NCBI GenBank assembly: GCA_026706815.1
Contig: JAPOYA010000043.1
Coordinates: forward strand, 1 to 33,666
DNA from: Acidimicrobiaceae bacterium
GTDB taxonomy: Bacteria; Actinomycetota; Acidimicrobiia; Acidimicrobiales; Aldehydirespiratoraceae
Direction of reading: 5' to 3'
Length of the DNA stretch: 33,666 bases
In this document: piece by piece, positions 24,551-32,227 of the stretch
Position numbering within the stretch: position 1 is the stretch's first letter
Layout: each line of letters begins with the position of its first letter
Notes under the pieces: model-generated
What the model was told of the DNA's origin: nothing
What the model saw: only the letters and a program-made list of their open reading frames with translations
Database searches by the model: none
Translations under genes and position numbers: made by a program

Positions 24551-24736
24551 GTCCCGCGAGCTGCCGCGGCGGTTCGCTCCGGCCTGGTCTGGGTCAACAC
24601 GTTCCTTGTGCGCGATCTCACCGCGCCGTTCGGTGGTTGCGGGATCTCGGGGATCGGCCGTGAAGGCGGCGACTACGCACTCGACTTTCACAGCGACCTT
24701 AAAACCGTGATGATTCTCGACGACACCACATCGTGA
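24551..24736 (+). pseudogene. aldehyde dehydrogenase, C-terminal remnant
   Basis: Sixty-one codons directly after an in-frame TGA encode the C-terminal end of an NAD-dependent aldehyde dehydrogenase. The run AAVRSGLVWVNTFLVRDL, then APFGGCGISGIGREGG, then DFHSDLKTV is characteristic of the last 60 residues. The remaining 420 or so residues, including the catalytic Cys and Glu, are absent upstream. No start codon or ribosome site is present. It resembles the hydroxymuconic-semialdehyde dehydrogenase branch, but the piece is too short to be sure. It is a relic of a deleted gene and was missed because it has no start. Confidence 0.75.
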
Positions 24737-24790
24737 TCAGTCGGGCCCAAGCAAAGAACTGAACCCTTGATTCTGAGGCACAATGGGTGC

Positions 24791-25204
24791 ATGACTATTC
24801 CAGAAGGACCTGTGTTTACCCTTGATTCCAACTTGATACATCTCGGATTGGGGGCCACCGCCGAGGTTGAGCCTGAGTTCACCGGCGAATTTAGTTGGTA
24901 CGGCGACTACACCCAACGCCATGCCAGCGATGGCGCGGAGGGCCGACTGGTTGCCATGCACTCGTTCACCGAACCGTGGGAAGTATGGGAGATGCACCCG
25001 CTGGGATCCGAGGTGGTGGTGTGTACCGCGGGTGAGGTGACCCTGCACCAAGAACTGCTCGACGGCACGCAGCGGTCCGCCACCATCAGCGTCGGCGAAT
25101 ACGCGATCAACGACCCCGGTGTCTGGCACACGGCGGATGTCTCCGAGCACGCCACTGTTCTGTTCATTACCGCCGGTCTCGACACCCAACACCGCCCCCG
25201 CTGA
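24791..25204 (+). CDS. cupin-domain protein
   Basis: A 137-residue single-domain cupin of unknown function. Cupin motif 1 is around EMHPLGSEVVVCTAGEVTLH and motif 2 is the GEYAINDPGVWHTADV segment. The metal ligands of motif 1 are only partly conserved (one clear His, then Glu and Gln further on), so it may be a binding or regulatory cupin rather than a metalloenzyme. ATG 24791 is preferred over an upstream TTG at 24767 because homology-like sequence begins there. It stands between an aldehyde dehydrogenase remnant and another set of remnants. No co-transcribed partner is clear. Confidence 0.75.
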   Translation: MTIPEGPVFTLDSNLIHLGLGATAEVEPEFTGEFSWYGDYTQRHASDGAEGRLVAMHSFTEPWEVWEMHPLGSEVVVCTAGEVTLHQELLDGTQRSATISVGEYAINDPGVWHTADVSEHATVLFITAGLDTQHRPR

Positions 25205-25246
25205 CCACTCTGATCCCCCACCGCGCCAACCGGGTCCGGCGCCGGC

Positions 25247-25345
25247 GAGTCAACAGACGAGATTGCTCGTGACTATGGCATGGCGGAGCCTCTTGTCCGA
25301 GCAGGAGTCTCCTACGAGGAACATCAGCGATCCGTTGCTGCTTGA
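25247..25345 (+). pseudogene. probable DUF433/antitoxin-like C-terminal remnant
   Basis: A reading frame with no start, open from a TGA at 25211, encodes about 32 residues ending in a EIARDYGMAEPLVRAGVSYE segment. That short helix-turn-helix-like pattern (E-I-A-x-D-Y-G-x-x-x-x-x-V-R) is typical of the end of DUF433-type antitoxins. The N-terminal part is absent. It is followed six bases later by a toxin-like start. The match is from memory of the motif and is short, so confidence is moderate. Confidence 0.45.
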
Positions 25346-25351
25346 CCCACT

Positions 25352-25444
25352 ATGTCAATTCAGTTCTTCGTGGACGAGAACGATTTAGGACTGGGACGCA
25401 AGCTGTCCCTGAACGCTCGCGAATGTGCGATCCTGTCTCGATGA
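25352..25444 (+). pseudogene. probable PIN-like (DUF5615-type) toxin N-terminal remnant
   Basis: A 30-codon frame starting at ATG 25352 begins SIQFFVDENDLGLGRKL, the usual start of PIN-like toxins in which the first acidic residues (here Asp and Glu in VDEN) bind metal. It ends at TGA 25442, in front of the rest of the expected domain of about 100 residues. It lies directly behind the DUF433-like end, the normal order of such toxin-antitoxin pairs, so this looks like an eroded pair. The stop overlaps the next gene's start as ATGA by chance. Confidence 0.5.
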
Positions 25445-26367
25445 AACCCGATGAACCTCGCAGTGTTCGGATCGCGGTGGAGCCTCCGTGCTGGCGCCAC
25501 GAGACGCTGGCGCGGGCGGTTGAGGCAGGGGGTGGACGCGTCGTCGAGTGCGCGGAAGCAACGGCACTCGTCTGGGCCGATCCGCAGGCTCCAGAGCTGC
25601 TCACTGGGCACCTCCATGACAAGATCGATTGGGTCCAGCTTCCGTATGCGGGTGTCGAACCGTTCATCGGAATGCTTGACCGCGAACGACTCTGGACCTG
25701 CGGCAAAGGGGTCTATTCCCGGCCCGTAGCCGAGCACATCCTGGCCCTGATACTGGCTGCGTTCCACAATCTTGGGCCGTATTCGGCAGCGACCCGCTGG
25801 ACCGAACCGGTCGGCCGGAACCTGCACGGCTGTCGGGTCCTGATCCTCGGCGGTGGAGCCATAACTGCCGATCTGCTATCGCTGCTCGGCCCGTTCGACA
25901 CCCACAACGTGATCCTGCGACGGGTGCCCGCTCCCCTCGACCGTGCCGCAACCGTGGGGACGCTCGATGACCTCCATCGTGAACTCCCGCTGGCCGATGT
26001 GGTGGTCGTGGCACTGGCGGTCACACCCGAGACCATCGGCGTGATCGGAGCTGAAGAGTTCGAACTCATGGGGCAGCAGAGTTGGCTGGTGAACCTTGCT
26101 CGCGGGGTGCACGTCGACACCGAAGCCCTCGTCGAAGCGCTGCGTTCGGACAGAATCGGCGGCGCCTGCTTGGACGTGACTGATCCCGAACCGTTGCCCG
26201 AGGGCCACCCGTTGTGGGCGTTCGACAATTGCATCATCACACCTCATGTCGGCAACACGCCTCTCATGGGGCTCGATCTGTTGGCCGAGCGGGTCACGGA
26301 GAACACTCGTCGCTACGCGACTGGCCAGGAACTCCTCGGCCCCATCGATCTCGACCTCGGCTACTAA
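25441..26367 (+). CDS. D-isomer-specific 2-hydroxyacid dehydrogenase family protein
   Basis: A 308-residue NAD(P)-dependent dehydrogenase of the family that includes phosphoglycerate, glyoxylate/hydroxypyruvate and lactate enzymes. The Rossmann loop is VLILGGGAITADLL (about 134-146), where the third Gly of GxGxxG is replaced by Thr142. The catalytic trio is Arg221 (in NLARGVHVD), Glu250 (in DVTDPEPLP) and His269 (in ITPHVGN). The frame extends upstream to 25342, but that part is toxin-remnant DNA, so ATG 25441 is used; the ribosome site is weak. The substrate is unknown. A glyoxylate or hydroxypyruvate reductase would fit a C2 pathway with malate synthase, but that is speculation. It is followed 34 bp later by cytidine deaminase. 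Confidence 0.85.
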   Translation: MKPDEPRSVRIAVEPPCWRHETLARAVEAGGGRVVECAEATALVWADPQAPELLTGHLHDKIDWVQLPYAGVEPFIGMLDRERLWTCGKGVYSRPVAEHILALILAAFHNLGPYSAATRWTEPVGRNLHGCRVLILGGGAITADLLSLLGPFDTHNVILRRVPAPLDRAATVGTLDDLHRELPLADVVVVALAVTPETIGVIGAEEFELMGQQSWLVNLARGVHVDTEALVEALRSDRIGGACLDVTDPEPLPEGHPLWAFDNCIITPHVGNTPLMGLDLLAERVTENTRRYATGQELLGPIDLDLGY

Positions 26368-26401
26368 CCTATGGGCCCTGATCCCAAGCAAAGCAAACCA
26401 A

Positions 26402-26791
26402 ATGACCGACATTGATCTGGCAGAACTCAGGAAGCTGGCGATCGCACAACTCGCCTTGTCCTACTCCCCCTACAGCAACTTTCCCGTCGGGGCCGCGGGC
26501 ATCGTCGATGATGGTCGCACAGTCGTCGGAACGAACGTAGAGAACGCCTCCTACGGACTCACCCTCTGCGCCGAATGCTCGATGGTCTCTGACCTGGTTC
26601 GAACCGGTGGGGGTCGCCTGGTCGCGGTGTCCACGGTTCAGGGCGACAGGACGCCGGTCGCTCCCTGTGGTCGTTGCCGCCAACTGCTGTTCGAGCACGG
26701 CGGTCCCAACCTGCTCGTCGACTGGGACCCCGAGCCTTTGCTGCTGGGCGCGCTGATCCCCGAAGCCTTCGGACCCGACAACCTCGTCTGA
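26402..26791 (+). CDS. cdd: cytidine deaminase
   Basis: A 129-residue homotetramer-type cytidine deaminase converting cytidine or deoxycytidine to the uridine form in pyrimidine salvage. The N-terminal YSPYSNFPVGAAG and NVENASYGLTLCAE segments and the PCGRCRQ motif show all parts. Zinc ligands are Cys56, Cys89 and Cys92, and the proton-shuttling Glu58 lies in CAE. The frame is open from 26246, but ATG 26402 gives the family start and length. It converges on the lysyl-tRNA synthetase gene with four bases between the stops. It probably shares a transcript with the preceding dehydrogenase, with no evident functional link. Confidence 0.95.
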   Translation: MTDIDLAELRKLAIAQLALSYSPYSNFPVGAAGIVDDGRTVVGTNVENASYGLTLCAECSMVSDLVRTGGGRLVAVSTVQGDRTPVAPCGRCRQLLFEHGGPNLLVDWDPEPLLLGALIPEAFGPDNLV

Positions 26792-26795
26792 CAAA

Positions 26796-28673
26796 TCAGC
26801 CGAAGGGGTTGTCGGGTCTGATCGGAACCTCAGCTTCAGCGATACCCAAGAGTCGTGCCACATGGGTTCGGGCTTCCTCCACAAAAGCCTCTTCCGATGC
26901 TTTCAGAACCGCTCTCTGAGCGGAAGTCCGCCCCTTGGCATCGGCAACAAAGAGCTCCAGAACCCCGGAGTCTGCGAGTCTGCCTGACTCAGCACTGTCA
27001 GGAATCCAGTTGGGCAGGATCGAGAATTCGTGTTGTTCGGCCGCGGCAGCGCTCACGGCACGATCCCAATCGTCAAGTTCGACAGCGGTCACCGCGACCA
27101 ACTCGGGGTAGGAGAAGGTAATCTCACCGAGCCGGTCGCATGCCGGGCCGCGGCCCAAGAATTCCAAGAACGAACCGGCACGGGGGCCTTCGGGCCAACC
27201 GAAGAATGCTGTGTATAGAGCCTCGAAAGCCTCCGCGGGGGTGACGCCGACGATACGCGCCGCGTCGAACAGATTCGCTTGGATACTCGCCGCTCGCCAC
27301 GTTTCGAGCCCAGCGAGAAGTCGTCGGCCCACACAGAGGAAACCGCGCTGTTGATTCGAAAGATCGTCGATCGCCTCGGGCAAGTCAGCCGCGACCGTCA
27401 GCCTCGAAGCACTCTCCGAGAAGCGCTGCGACCAGGCGTTTGCAGTGAGACGCTTGACGTCGATCCAATCCCGATCAGCGTCGGTCAGCGGCCCAACACC
27501 CAGCGCCGTGATGTGAGCCGAAAGATCAATATGAGGCTGTTGCACGACGCTCACCACAGAATCGAACGGCGGGCTGTAGGCAGGCGGAGAGGCCGTTTCG
27601 CTGGCATCGACCAACTGTGAGATCGCAAAGAGCTGTTGTTGATTGCTGTTTGCATTGCCTTCGTAGACCGAGTTCCAAAGACGCTCATACTCCGCAAAGG
27701 CACCGTTGAGCGTCGCCAAGTCCAAGTCAAAATCGAGAGCACGCCGGACTTGGACCTTGAGAACGAGGTAGCGGAGCAGCTGCGGGGGAAGGCAAGCCAC
27801 GAGTTCCGAGGCGCTGAGGCCGATTCCCTTCGAGGAGCTCATCTTGGCCCCGCCCAGAGTGAAGAACTCGTAGGTGAACGAAGTCGGCACCGGACATTCA
27901 AGGACCTCACGTGCCAGCGCTGCCGCAACCTTGTGTGACCCGCCGGCGCCCATATGGTCCTTGCCGGCGCCTTCCACGGTCACCGGCAAGACTTTCCACT
28001 TGGCAACCCACTCAAGTTTCCACGGCAGCTTCCCGGCACCCCCGAACGGCGAGACTCGTCCGTTCGCGCCACAGCCCTGTGCCCACGCAACCAGATCTGG
28101 AAGGCACTGGTAAGCCACCGTCTCACCGTCGTAGTCTGAAGCAAAAGTCGTGCCGATTCGACCGCAGCGCTCGCAGATCGGCTGGAAGGGCAGCCAATTG
28201 TCCGGCCGCACCGCTCCGGTCTCGCGCAGATAGATCTCGCGGACCACAGAGGCCCGACGCAAGAACGCGTCGATCGTGTCGTCGAAGCGGCCTGCACGGT
28301 AGATATCGCTCATGCAGTAGAACTCGGCGTCAACTCCAAGCGGTTCGAAAGTAGAGGTGAACTCAGCGAAATAAGCCTGCGCCATACTGTCGCCCGCCAG
28401 TTCCGGGGGCGGGGGCACGGCGTAGAGCGGCTTCCCCAGGTGTTCGCGGAAGTACTCGCCCATGCCATGGGGGATCTCATCGACGGGGTCCATGTCGTCG
28501 CAGCCGTACGTGAACCGCGCTTGTACACCGTTGCGGCGCGCCACCCGCAACAAGGCGTCATGGGTCAAGACACCACGAAGCGAGCCAACGTGGGCCACCC
28601 CGCTCGGAGTCTTGGAGTCGTTGATATAGATCGGTGATCGAGCCCGCTGAAGCGTCTCGTCTATCCAGGTCAT
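26796..28673 (-). CDS. lysS: class I lysyl-tRNA synthetase with C-terminal extension
   Basis: A 625-residue class I lysine--tRNA ligase, a type common in archaea and found in a minority of bacteria, unlike the usual class II enzyme. The ATP-binding HIGH-like motif is AHVGS (27-31) and the KMSKS-like motif is KMSSSKG (277-283). A zinc ribbon is marked by Cys167, Cys170, Cys190 and Cys201. The helical anticodon domain ends with a PEGPRAGSFLEFLG segment at about 530. Archaeal enzymes end near there. About 80 further residues follow (about 545-625), including a predicted helical C-terminus, and I do not recognise this extension. The gene is convergent with cytidine deaminase. A second, class II enzyme elsewhere in the genome is possible. 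Confidence 0.92.
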   Translation of the reverse strand: MTWIDETLQRARSPIYINDSKTPSGVAHVGSLRGVLTHDALLRVARRNGVQARFTYGCDDMDPVDEIPHGMGEYFREHLGKPLYAVPPPPELAGDSMAQAYFAEFTSTFEPLGVDAEFYCMSDIYRAGRFDDTIDAFLRRASVVREIYLRETGAVRPDNWLPFQPICERCGRIGTTFASDYDGETVAYQCLPDLVAWAQGCGANGRVSPFGGAGKLPWKLEWVAKWKVLPVTVEGAGKDHMGAGGSHKVAAALAREVLECPVPTSFTYEFFTLGGAKMSSSKGIGLSASELVACLPPQLLRYLVLKVQVRRALDFDLDLATLNGAFAEYERLWNSVYEGNANSNQQQLFAISQLVDASETASPPAYSPPFDSVVSVVQQPHIDLSAHITALGVGPLTDADRDWIDVKRLTANAWSQRFSESASRLTVAADLPEAIDDLSNQQRGFLCVGRRLLAGLETWRAASIQANLFDAARIVGVTPAEAFEALYTAFFGWPEGPRAGSFLEFLGRGPACDRLGEITFSYPELVAVTAVELDDWDRAVSAAAAEQHEFSILPNWIPDSAESGRLADSGVLELFVADAKGRTSAQRAVLKASEEAFVEEARTHVARLLGIAEAEVPIRPDNPFG

Positions 28674-28958
28674 TCGGCCTTCGGGTTGCTCTGGTCAGCG
28701 ATGGACCGTCAGCCTAACCACCTCCGGCTAGAGGCCGAGCGAATAGGCGATAGATTGGCCGCTGCCATGAGGCTCGGACAGCGAAGCCGTGACCCGAGCG
28801 GCCCGGTGAGCGCAGCGAACCAGCAAACCAGATCGGCAATCGTCAACGAGTCCAGGGGAAGGCAAGTTCGATGTTTGCCTCCCCGCCCTGTTAGAAGGTG
28901 TAATCTGTAGTCCATAGCAGTTGACCTGCAATGAGGACGTCTGGAGGGGACCACGGTC
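28674..28958. other. non-coding region before the betaine transporter operon
   Basis: A 285-bp gap between the divergent LysRS and transporter starts. It contains an imperfect hairpin (28855-28884). TTGCCT at 28875-28880 and TGTAAT at 28899-28904, 18 bases apart, could be a plus-strand promoter. A GGAGGGG ribosome site sits about nine bases before the ATPase start. No gene or known riboswitch pattern is recognised here. Confidence 0.5.
28855..28884 (+). promoter_or_regulatory. imperfect hairpin in the transporter leader
   Basis: GGGGA plus GGCAA on the left pair with TTGCC plus TCCCC on the right around a short loop, with one bulged A. No T-run follows. The right arm overlaps a candidate -35 hexamer at 28875, so it could be a regulatory site rather than a terminator. 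Confidence 0.4.
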
Positions 28959-30203
28959 ATGGCGACGATGATTCAACTTCAGCATGTCGTCAAGATCTTC
29001 GGTGATGAGCCCCGCGGCGATGCGCTCAGCATGCTCCAAGCCGGGTGCTCGAAAGACGAGATTCAAGAGCGGACCGGACACGTCGTCGGCGTCGACGATG
29101 CCGACTTTGAGGTCGAAGCCGGTGAGATCTTCGTGGTCATGGGCCTATCTGGCTCTGGCAAGTCAACGCTCATTCGCTGCGTCAACCGTTTGGTCGAACC
29201 GACAGACGGCAAAGTGATCGTCGCCGGAGAAGATGTCACAGCTCTCGATTCCCGCCAGCTCCAAGAGTTCCGCCGCAACAAGACTGGAATGGTCTTTCAA
29301 CATTTTGGTCTGTTCCCTCATCAGAATGTGCTCTCCAACGTCGCTTTCGGACTCAAGGTCAAGGGTGTCCCACTCGATAAACGCAACCAGGCAGCCGAAG
29401 AGGCGCTCGAGTTGGTCGGATTGGCGGGTTACCAAAGCAGCTTCCCCAGCCAACTCAGCGGTGGGATGCAGCAGCGGGTCGGGCTTGCCCGCGCACTCGC
29501 AAGCAACCCCGACATTTTGTTGATGGACGAGGCTTTCAGCGCCCTCGATCCCCTTATCCGTCGCCAGATGCAGGACGAACTGCTGTCCATCCAGGCTGGT
29601 TTGGCGGAGCGAAACACCATCCTTTTCATCACCCACGACCTGAATGAGGCTCTCCGGGTGGGGACTCGAGTTTGCATCATGAAAGACGGTGCGATCCACC
29701 AGATCGGCACGCCTGAAGACATCTTGATGAGGCCCGGAACCGACTACGTTGCCGAGTTCGTACAGGACGTGGATCAGGGTCGGGTACTCCTGATTGAAAG
29801 CGTGAGCGAGGAACCAGCCGCTGTGGACAGTTCCGCTTCGGTCACAGCGGCTCTCGAAGCGATGGCGCGAATCGAACGGCAGGTCGCACACGTAGTCGAC
29901 TCAGGCGGCCGCCCGATCGGCATCGTCACTCGCGACGACGCCCAAACAGCCAAGGCTCAAGGAACCCAAGACCTCGACCACTTGGTGCAGCAGACACCGA
30001 CCGTCACCAACGACATGATGCTGGCAAAGGTATACCAGCTATGCGACAAGGGCCTGCCCCTCGCAGTGGTCGATTCCGACGGGGCTCTCACCGGATCGGT
30101 GAGACCACTGGAGATCCTGGCTGAGCTCGGCCGCGTCGAAAGCATCTCCGAACGGCTCGAGTTGGCGAAAACAGAGGCTTCGACAGAGAGTCCGGAATCA
30201 TGA
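28959..30203 (+). CDS. proV: glycine betaine/proline ABC transporter ATP-binding protein (ProV/OpuAA type)
   Basis: A 414-residue ATPase of the quaternary-amine transporter family. The N-terminal IQLQHVVKIFGDEPRGDAL and KDEIQERTGHVVGV segments are typical of ProV. Walker A is GLSGSGKST (62-70), the signature LSGGMQQRVGLARAL begins at 166, and Walker B is LLMDEAFSALDP (187-198). A CBS pair follows (about 275-390), the part that in OpuA senses ionic strength. The ATG has a GGAGGGG site, and an alternative ATG lies three codons in. It overlaps the permease gene by ATGA. With the permease and binding protein it forms a complete importer for glycine betaine, proline betaine or similar osmolytes, which could serve osmoprotection or feed demethylation to sarcosine. 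Confidence 0.94.
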   Translation: MATMIQLQHVVKIFGDEPRGDALSMLQAGCSKDEIQERTGHVVGVDDADFEVEAGEIFVVMGLSGSGKSTLIRCVNRLVEPTDGKVIVAGEDVTALDSRQLQEFRRNKTGMVFQHFGLFPHQNVLSNVAFGLKVKGVPLDKRNQAAEEALELVGLAGYQSSFPSQLSGGMQQRVGLARALASNPDILLMDEAFSALDPLIRRQMQDELLSIQAGLAERNTILFITHDLNEALRVGTRVCIMKDGAIHQIGTPEDILMRPGTDYVAEFVQDVDQGRVLLIESVSEEPAAVDSSASVTAALEAMARIERQVAHVVDSGGRPIGIVTRDDAQTAKAQGTQDLDHLVQQTPTVTNDMMLAKVYQLCDKGLPLAVVDSDGALTGSVRPLEILAELGRVESISERLELAKTEASTESPES

Positions 30204-32161
30204 ACCTTCTGGCTGAGAACTTCTGGGACAACTCGAACCTCAGCGAATGGGAGATCCCCTTCGGTCTCTGGATCGAAGAAATCGTATTCTGGCTGACGAC
30301 GAATATCGGGGGGTTGCTCGACGCCATCAAGTGGCCGGTCGATCAGATGCTAAAGCTGGTTATCGACAATCTGCTCCAAGATTGGCTGCCTTGGCCTGTG
30401 GTATTGCTGATGTTCTTGTTGTTGGGGGCATCGACTAGGAACTTGAAAGTCGGTCTCGGAAGCGCCGTCGCGTTATTGATCTGTGGCCTGCTCGGCGACG
30501 AATTCTGGGACCTGACGATGGAAACGGTCGGCATGATCATCGTGGCGGTGATCATCTGCGCAATCTTCGGGATCCCTTTGGGTGTGCTCTCGGCCCGGGT
30601 CGATGCGTTCTGGAATCGTCTGCGGCCGATCCTTGACGGGATGCAGGTCATCCACCCCTTCGTCTACTTGTTGCCGATCATTTTCTTGTTCGGGGTGCGC
30701 CGAACTCCCGGAGTGTTGGCGACGCTTGTGTTCGCGCTGCCGCCTATTGTGCGCTTGACCAACCTCGGCGTGCGGCAAGTCCCCGCCGATGTCGTCGAAG
30801 CCGCGCGAGCCTTCGGGGCCACAGAGTCTCGCGTGCTGCGCGAGGTCCAGCTGCCATTGGCTCGGCCCGCGATCATGGCGGGACTGAACCAGACTTTGCT
30901 GCTTTCACTGTCGATGGTCGGAATCGTTGCCATCATCGCCGGCGGAGGTCTAGGCAAGCCCATTCTGACCGCGCTAGCCACCGCCGATATTCCCCTCGGC
31001 GCCTCTGCGGGAGCCGGTCTCTATTTCGTTGGCGTGCTGTTGGATCGGATTTCTCAACCCGAGGCGAGCGACAAGCGGCTCAACTTGTTCTCCCGGATGC
31101 GAGATGCATGGAGCACACGCTCAGATCCCGTGGTTCCGCCAATGCCCGATCCGACTGCCGGCTCCGGGTTCGTGACCCGTCGCGAAGCACCCATTGCGTT
31201 GCAGCCGGCACACCGACTCGCAGCCGGCGTCTCGGTGATCGCCGGTCTGGCAGCGGCGGCGGCCTCAATATTGCCGTGGGGTGACGGCTCAGGCCGAATC
31301 TCGAGCCATGTCCGCTTCGACGATTTGCTTCTGCCCGGATCCCACTCTGGTCTCGACGCCACCGGCGGATCATATTTCGGTGGGTTGGTCGCCATCTTGG
31401 GAATCAGCGCGGCAGCCTGCGGTCTGGCAGCTCTGTTGTCGTCCCGGGCGAGACGGTCAGCTTTCGTCTCGGTTCCCTCGTTCCTGGCCTTTGGTCTGGG
31501 AATCGTTTCACTGGCAGGGGCCTACCTGACCATCAAGATCCAGAGTGACGCCTACTCCAACGGAATCGGTGTTTGGCTCGCACTAGCCGCTGGTGCGGTG
31601 ATCACCGTCTTGGCGCTATGGGCTGCGCTAGGCACTGAGGTCGAGCAGAAGCCTGCCCGGATTAGTTGGCGCGATGTGCTCGGAGTCGCGGTGCTCAGCG
31701 CGTTTCTAATCTTCGCGGGAGCTTCGGGATCGTGGATTCTCGACCAACGCAGCGATTCTGCTCAAATTGCCCGAGAGCTGGCAGCAGAAGCGGAAGGTGC
31801 CGACCAAGGTGGGATCGCGGCAGACATCTTGGCCGAAGCCATGGCCAACACTCGGCGAGTGACAGTACGCGGAATCGACGGCGACGGTCCCCAGATCGGC
31901 TACATCATCATCGCTCTCACTATTGCGGGAGCGGCTGCTGCCTTGCTGACGCGAGCAGCTCGTAGTACCAGGGCACAGCGATTCGCTGCCGGGTGTACTT
32001 ACGCGATCGGCTGTTCGATTTCGGTGATCGCCATCGCCTGGATAGCTAGCCTCGTCCGCCTCGATACACTGCAAATCTCACCCGGCGCGAGCGCCTTCCT
32101 CACTGTCTGTGGCGGTTTGGTCCTAACCGCTCGCGGTTGGCGATCTCTGCCACCAGACTGA
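30200..32161 (+). CDS. proW: glycine betaine ABC transporter permease with extra C-terminal membrane domain
   Basis: A 653-residue inner-membrane protein. The first 300 or so residues are a ProW/OpuAB-type permease, including the EAA loop VVEAARAFGATESRVLREVQ and a following PLARPAIMAGLNQTLLLSLS segment. A charged stretch (about 300-335) leads into a second half of about 310 residues with roughly eight more hydrophobic segments, starting at LAAGVSVIAGLAAAAASILPWG. The usual permease is 280-350 residues, so this is an apparent fusion. The extension does not look like a second permease (no EAA loop) nor like a binding domain. The binding protein is encoded separately just downstream. The start overlaps the ATPase stop as ATGA. 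Confidence 0.9.
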   Translation: MNLLAENFWDNSNLSEWEIPFGLWIEEIVFWLTTNIGGLLDAIKWPVDQMLKLVIDNLLQDWLPWPVVLLMFLLLGASTRNLKVGLGSAVALLICGLLGDEFWDLTMETVGMIIVAVIICAIFGIPLGVLSARVDAFWNRLRPILDGMQVIHPFVYLLPIIFLFGVRRTPGVLATLVFALPPIVRLTNLGVRQVPADVVEAARAFGATESRVLREVQLPLARPAIMAGLNQTLLLSLSMVGIVAIIAGGGLGKPILTALATADIPLGASAGAGLYFVGVLLDRISQPEASDKRLNLFSRMRDAWSTRSDPVVPPMPDPTAGSGFVTRREAPIALQPAHRLAAGVSVIAGLAAAAASILPWGDGSGRISSHVRFDDLLLPGSHSGLDATGGSYFGGLVAILGISAAACGLAALLSSRARRSAFVSVPSFLAFGLGIVSLAGAYLTIKIQSDAYSNGIGVWLALAAGAVITVLALWAALGTEVEQKPARISWRDVLGVAVLSAFLIFAGASGSWILDQRSDSAQIARELAAEAEGADQGGIAADILAEAMANTRRVTVRGIDGDGPQIGYIIIALTIAGAAAALLTRAARSTRAQRFAAGCTYAIGCSISVIAIAWIASLVRLDTLQISPGASAFLTVCGGLVLTARGWRSLPPD

Positions 32162-32227
32162 AACAGGACCAGGCAATTCTCGCAACGACCTTCCCAATAA
32201 CCAACAACCCAACTGAAGGACATGACA

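Noticed and set aside
24459..24710. Plus-strand frames of 64-83 codons over the aldehyde dehydrogenase relic
   Set aside because: They are in other frames than the clear dehydrogenase tail and show no family pattern.
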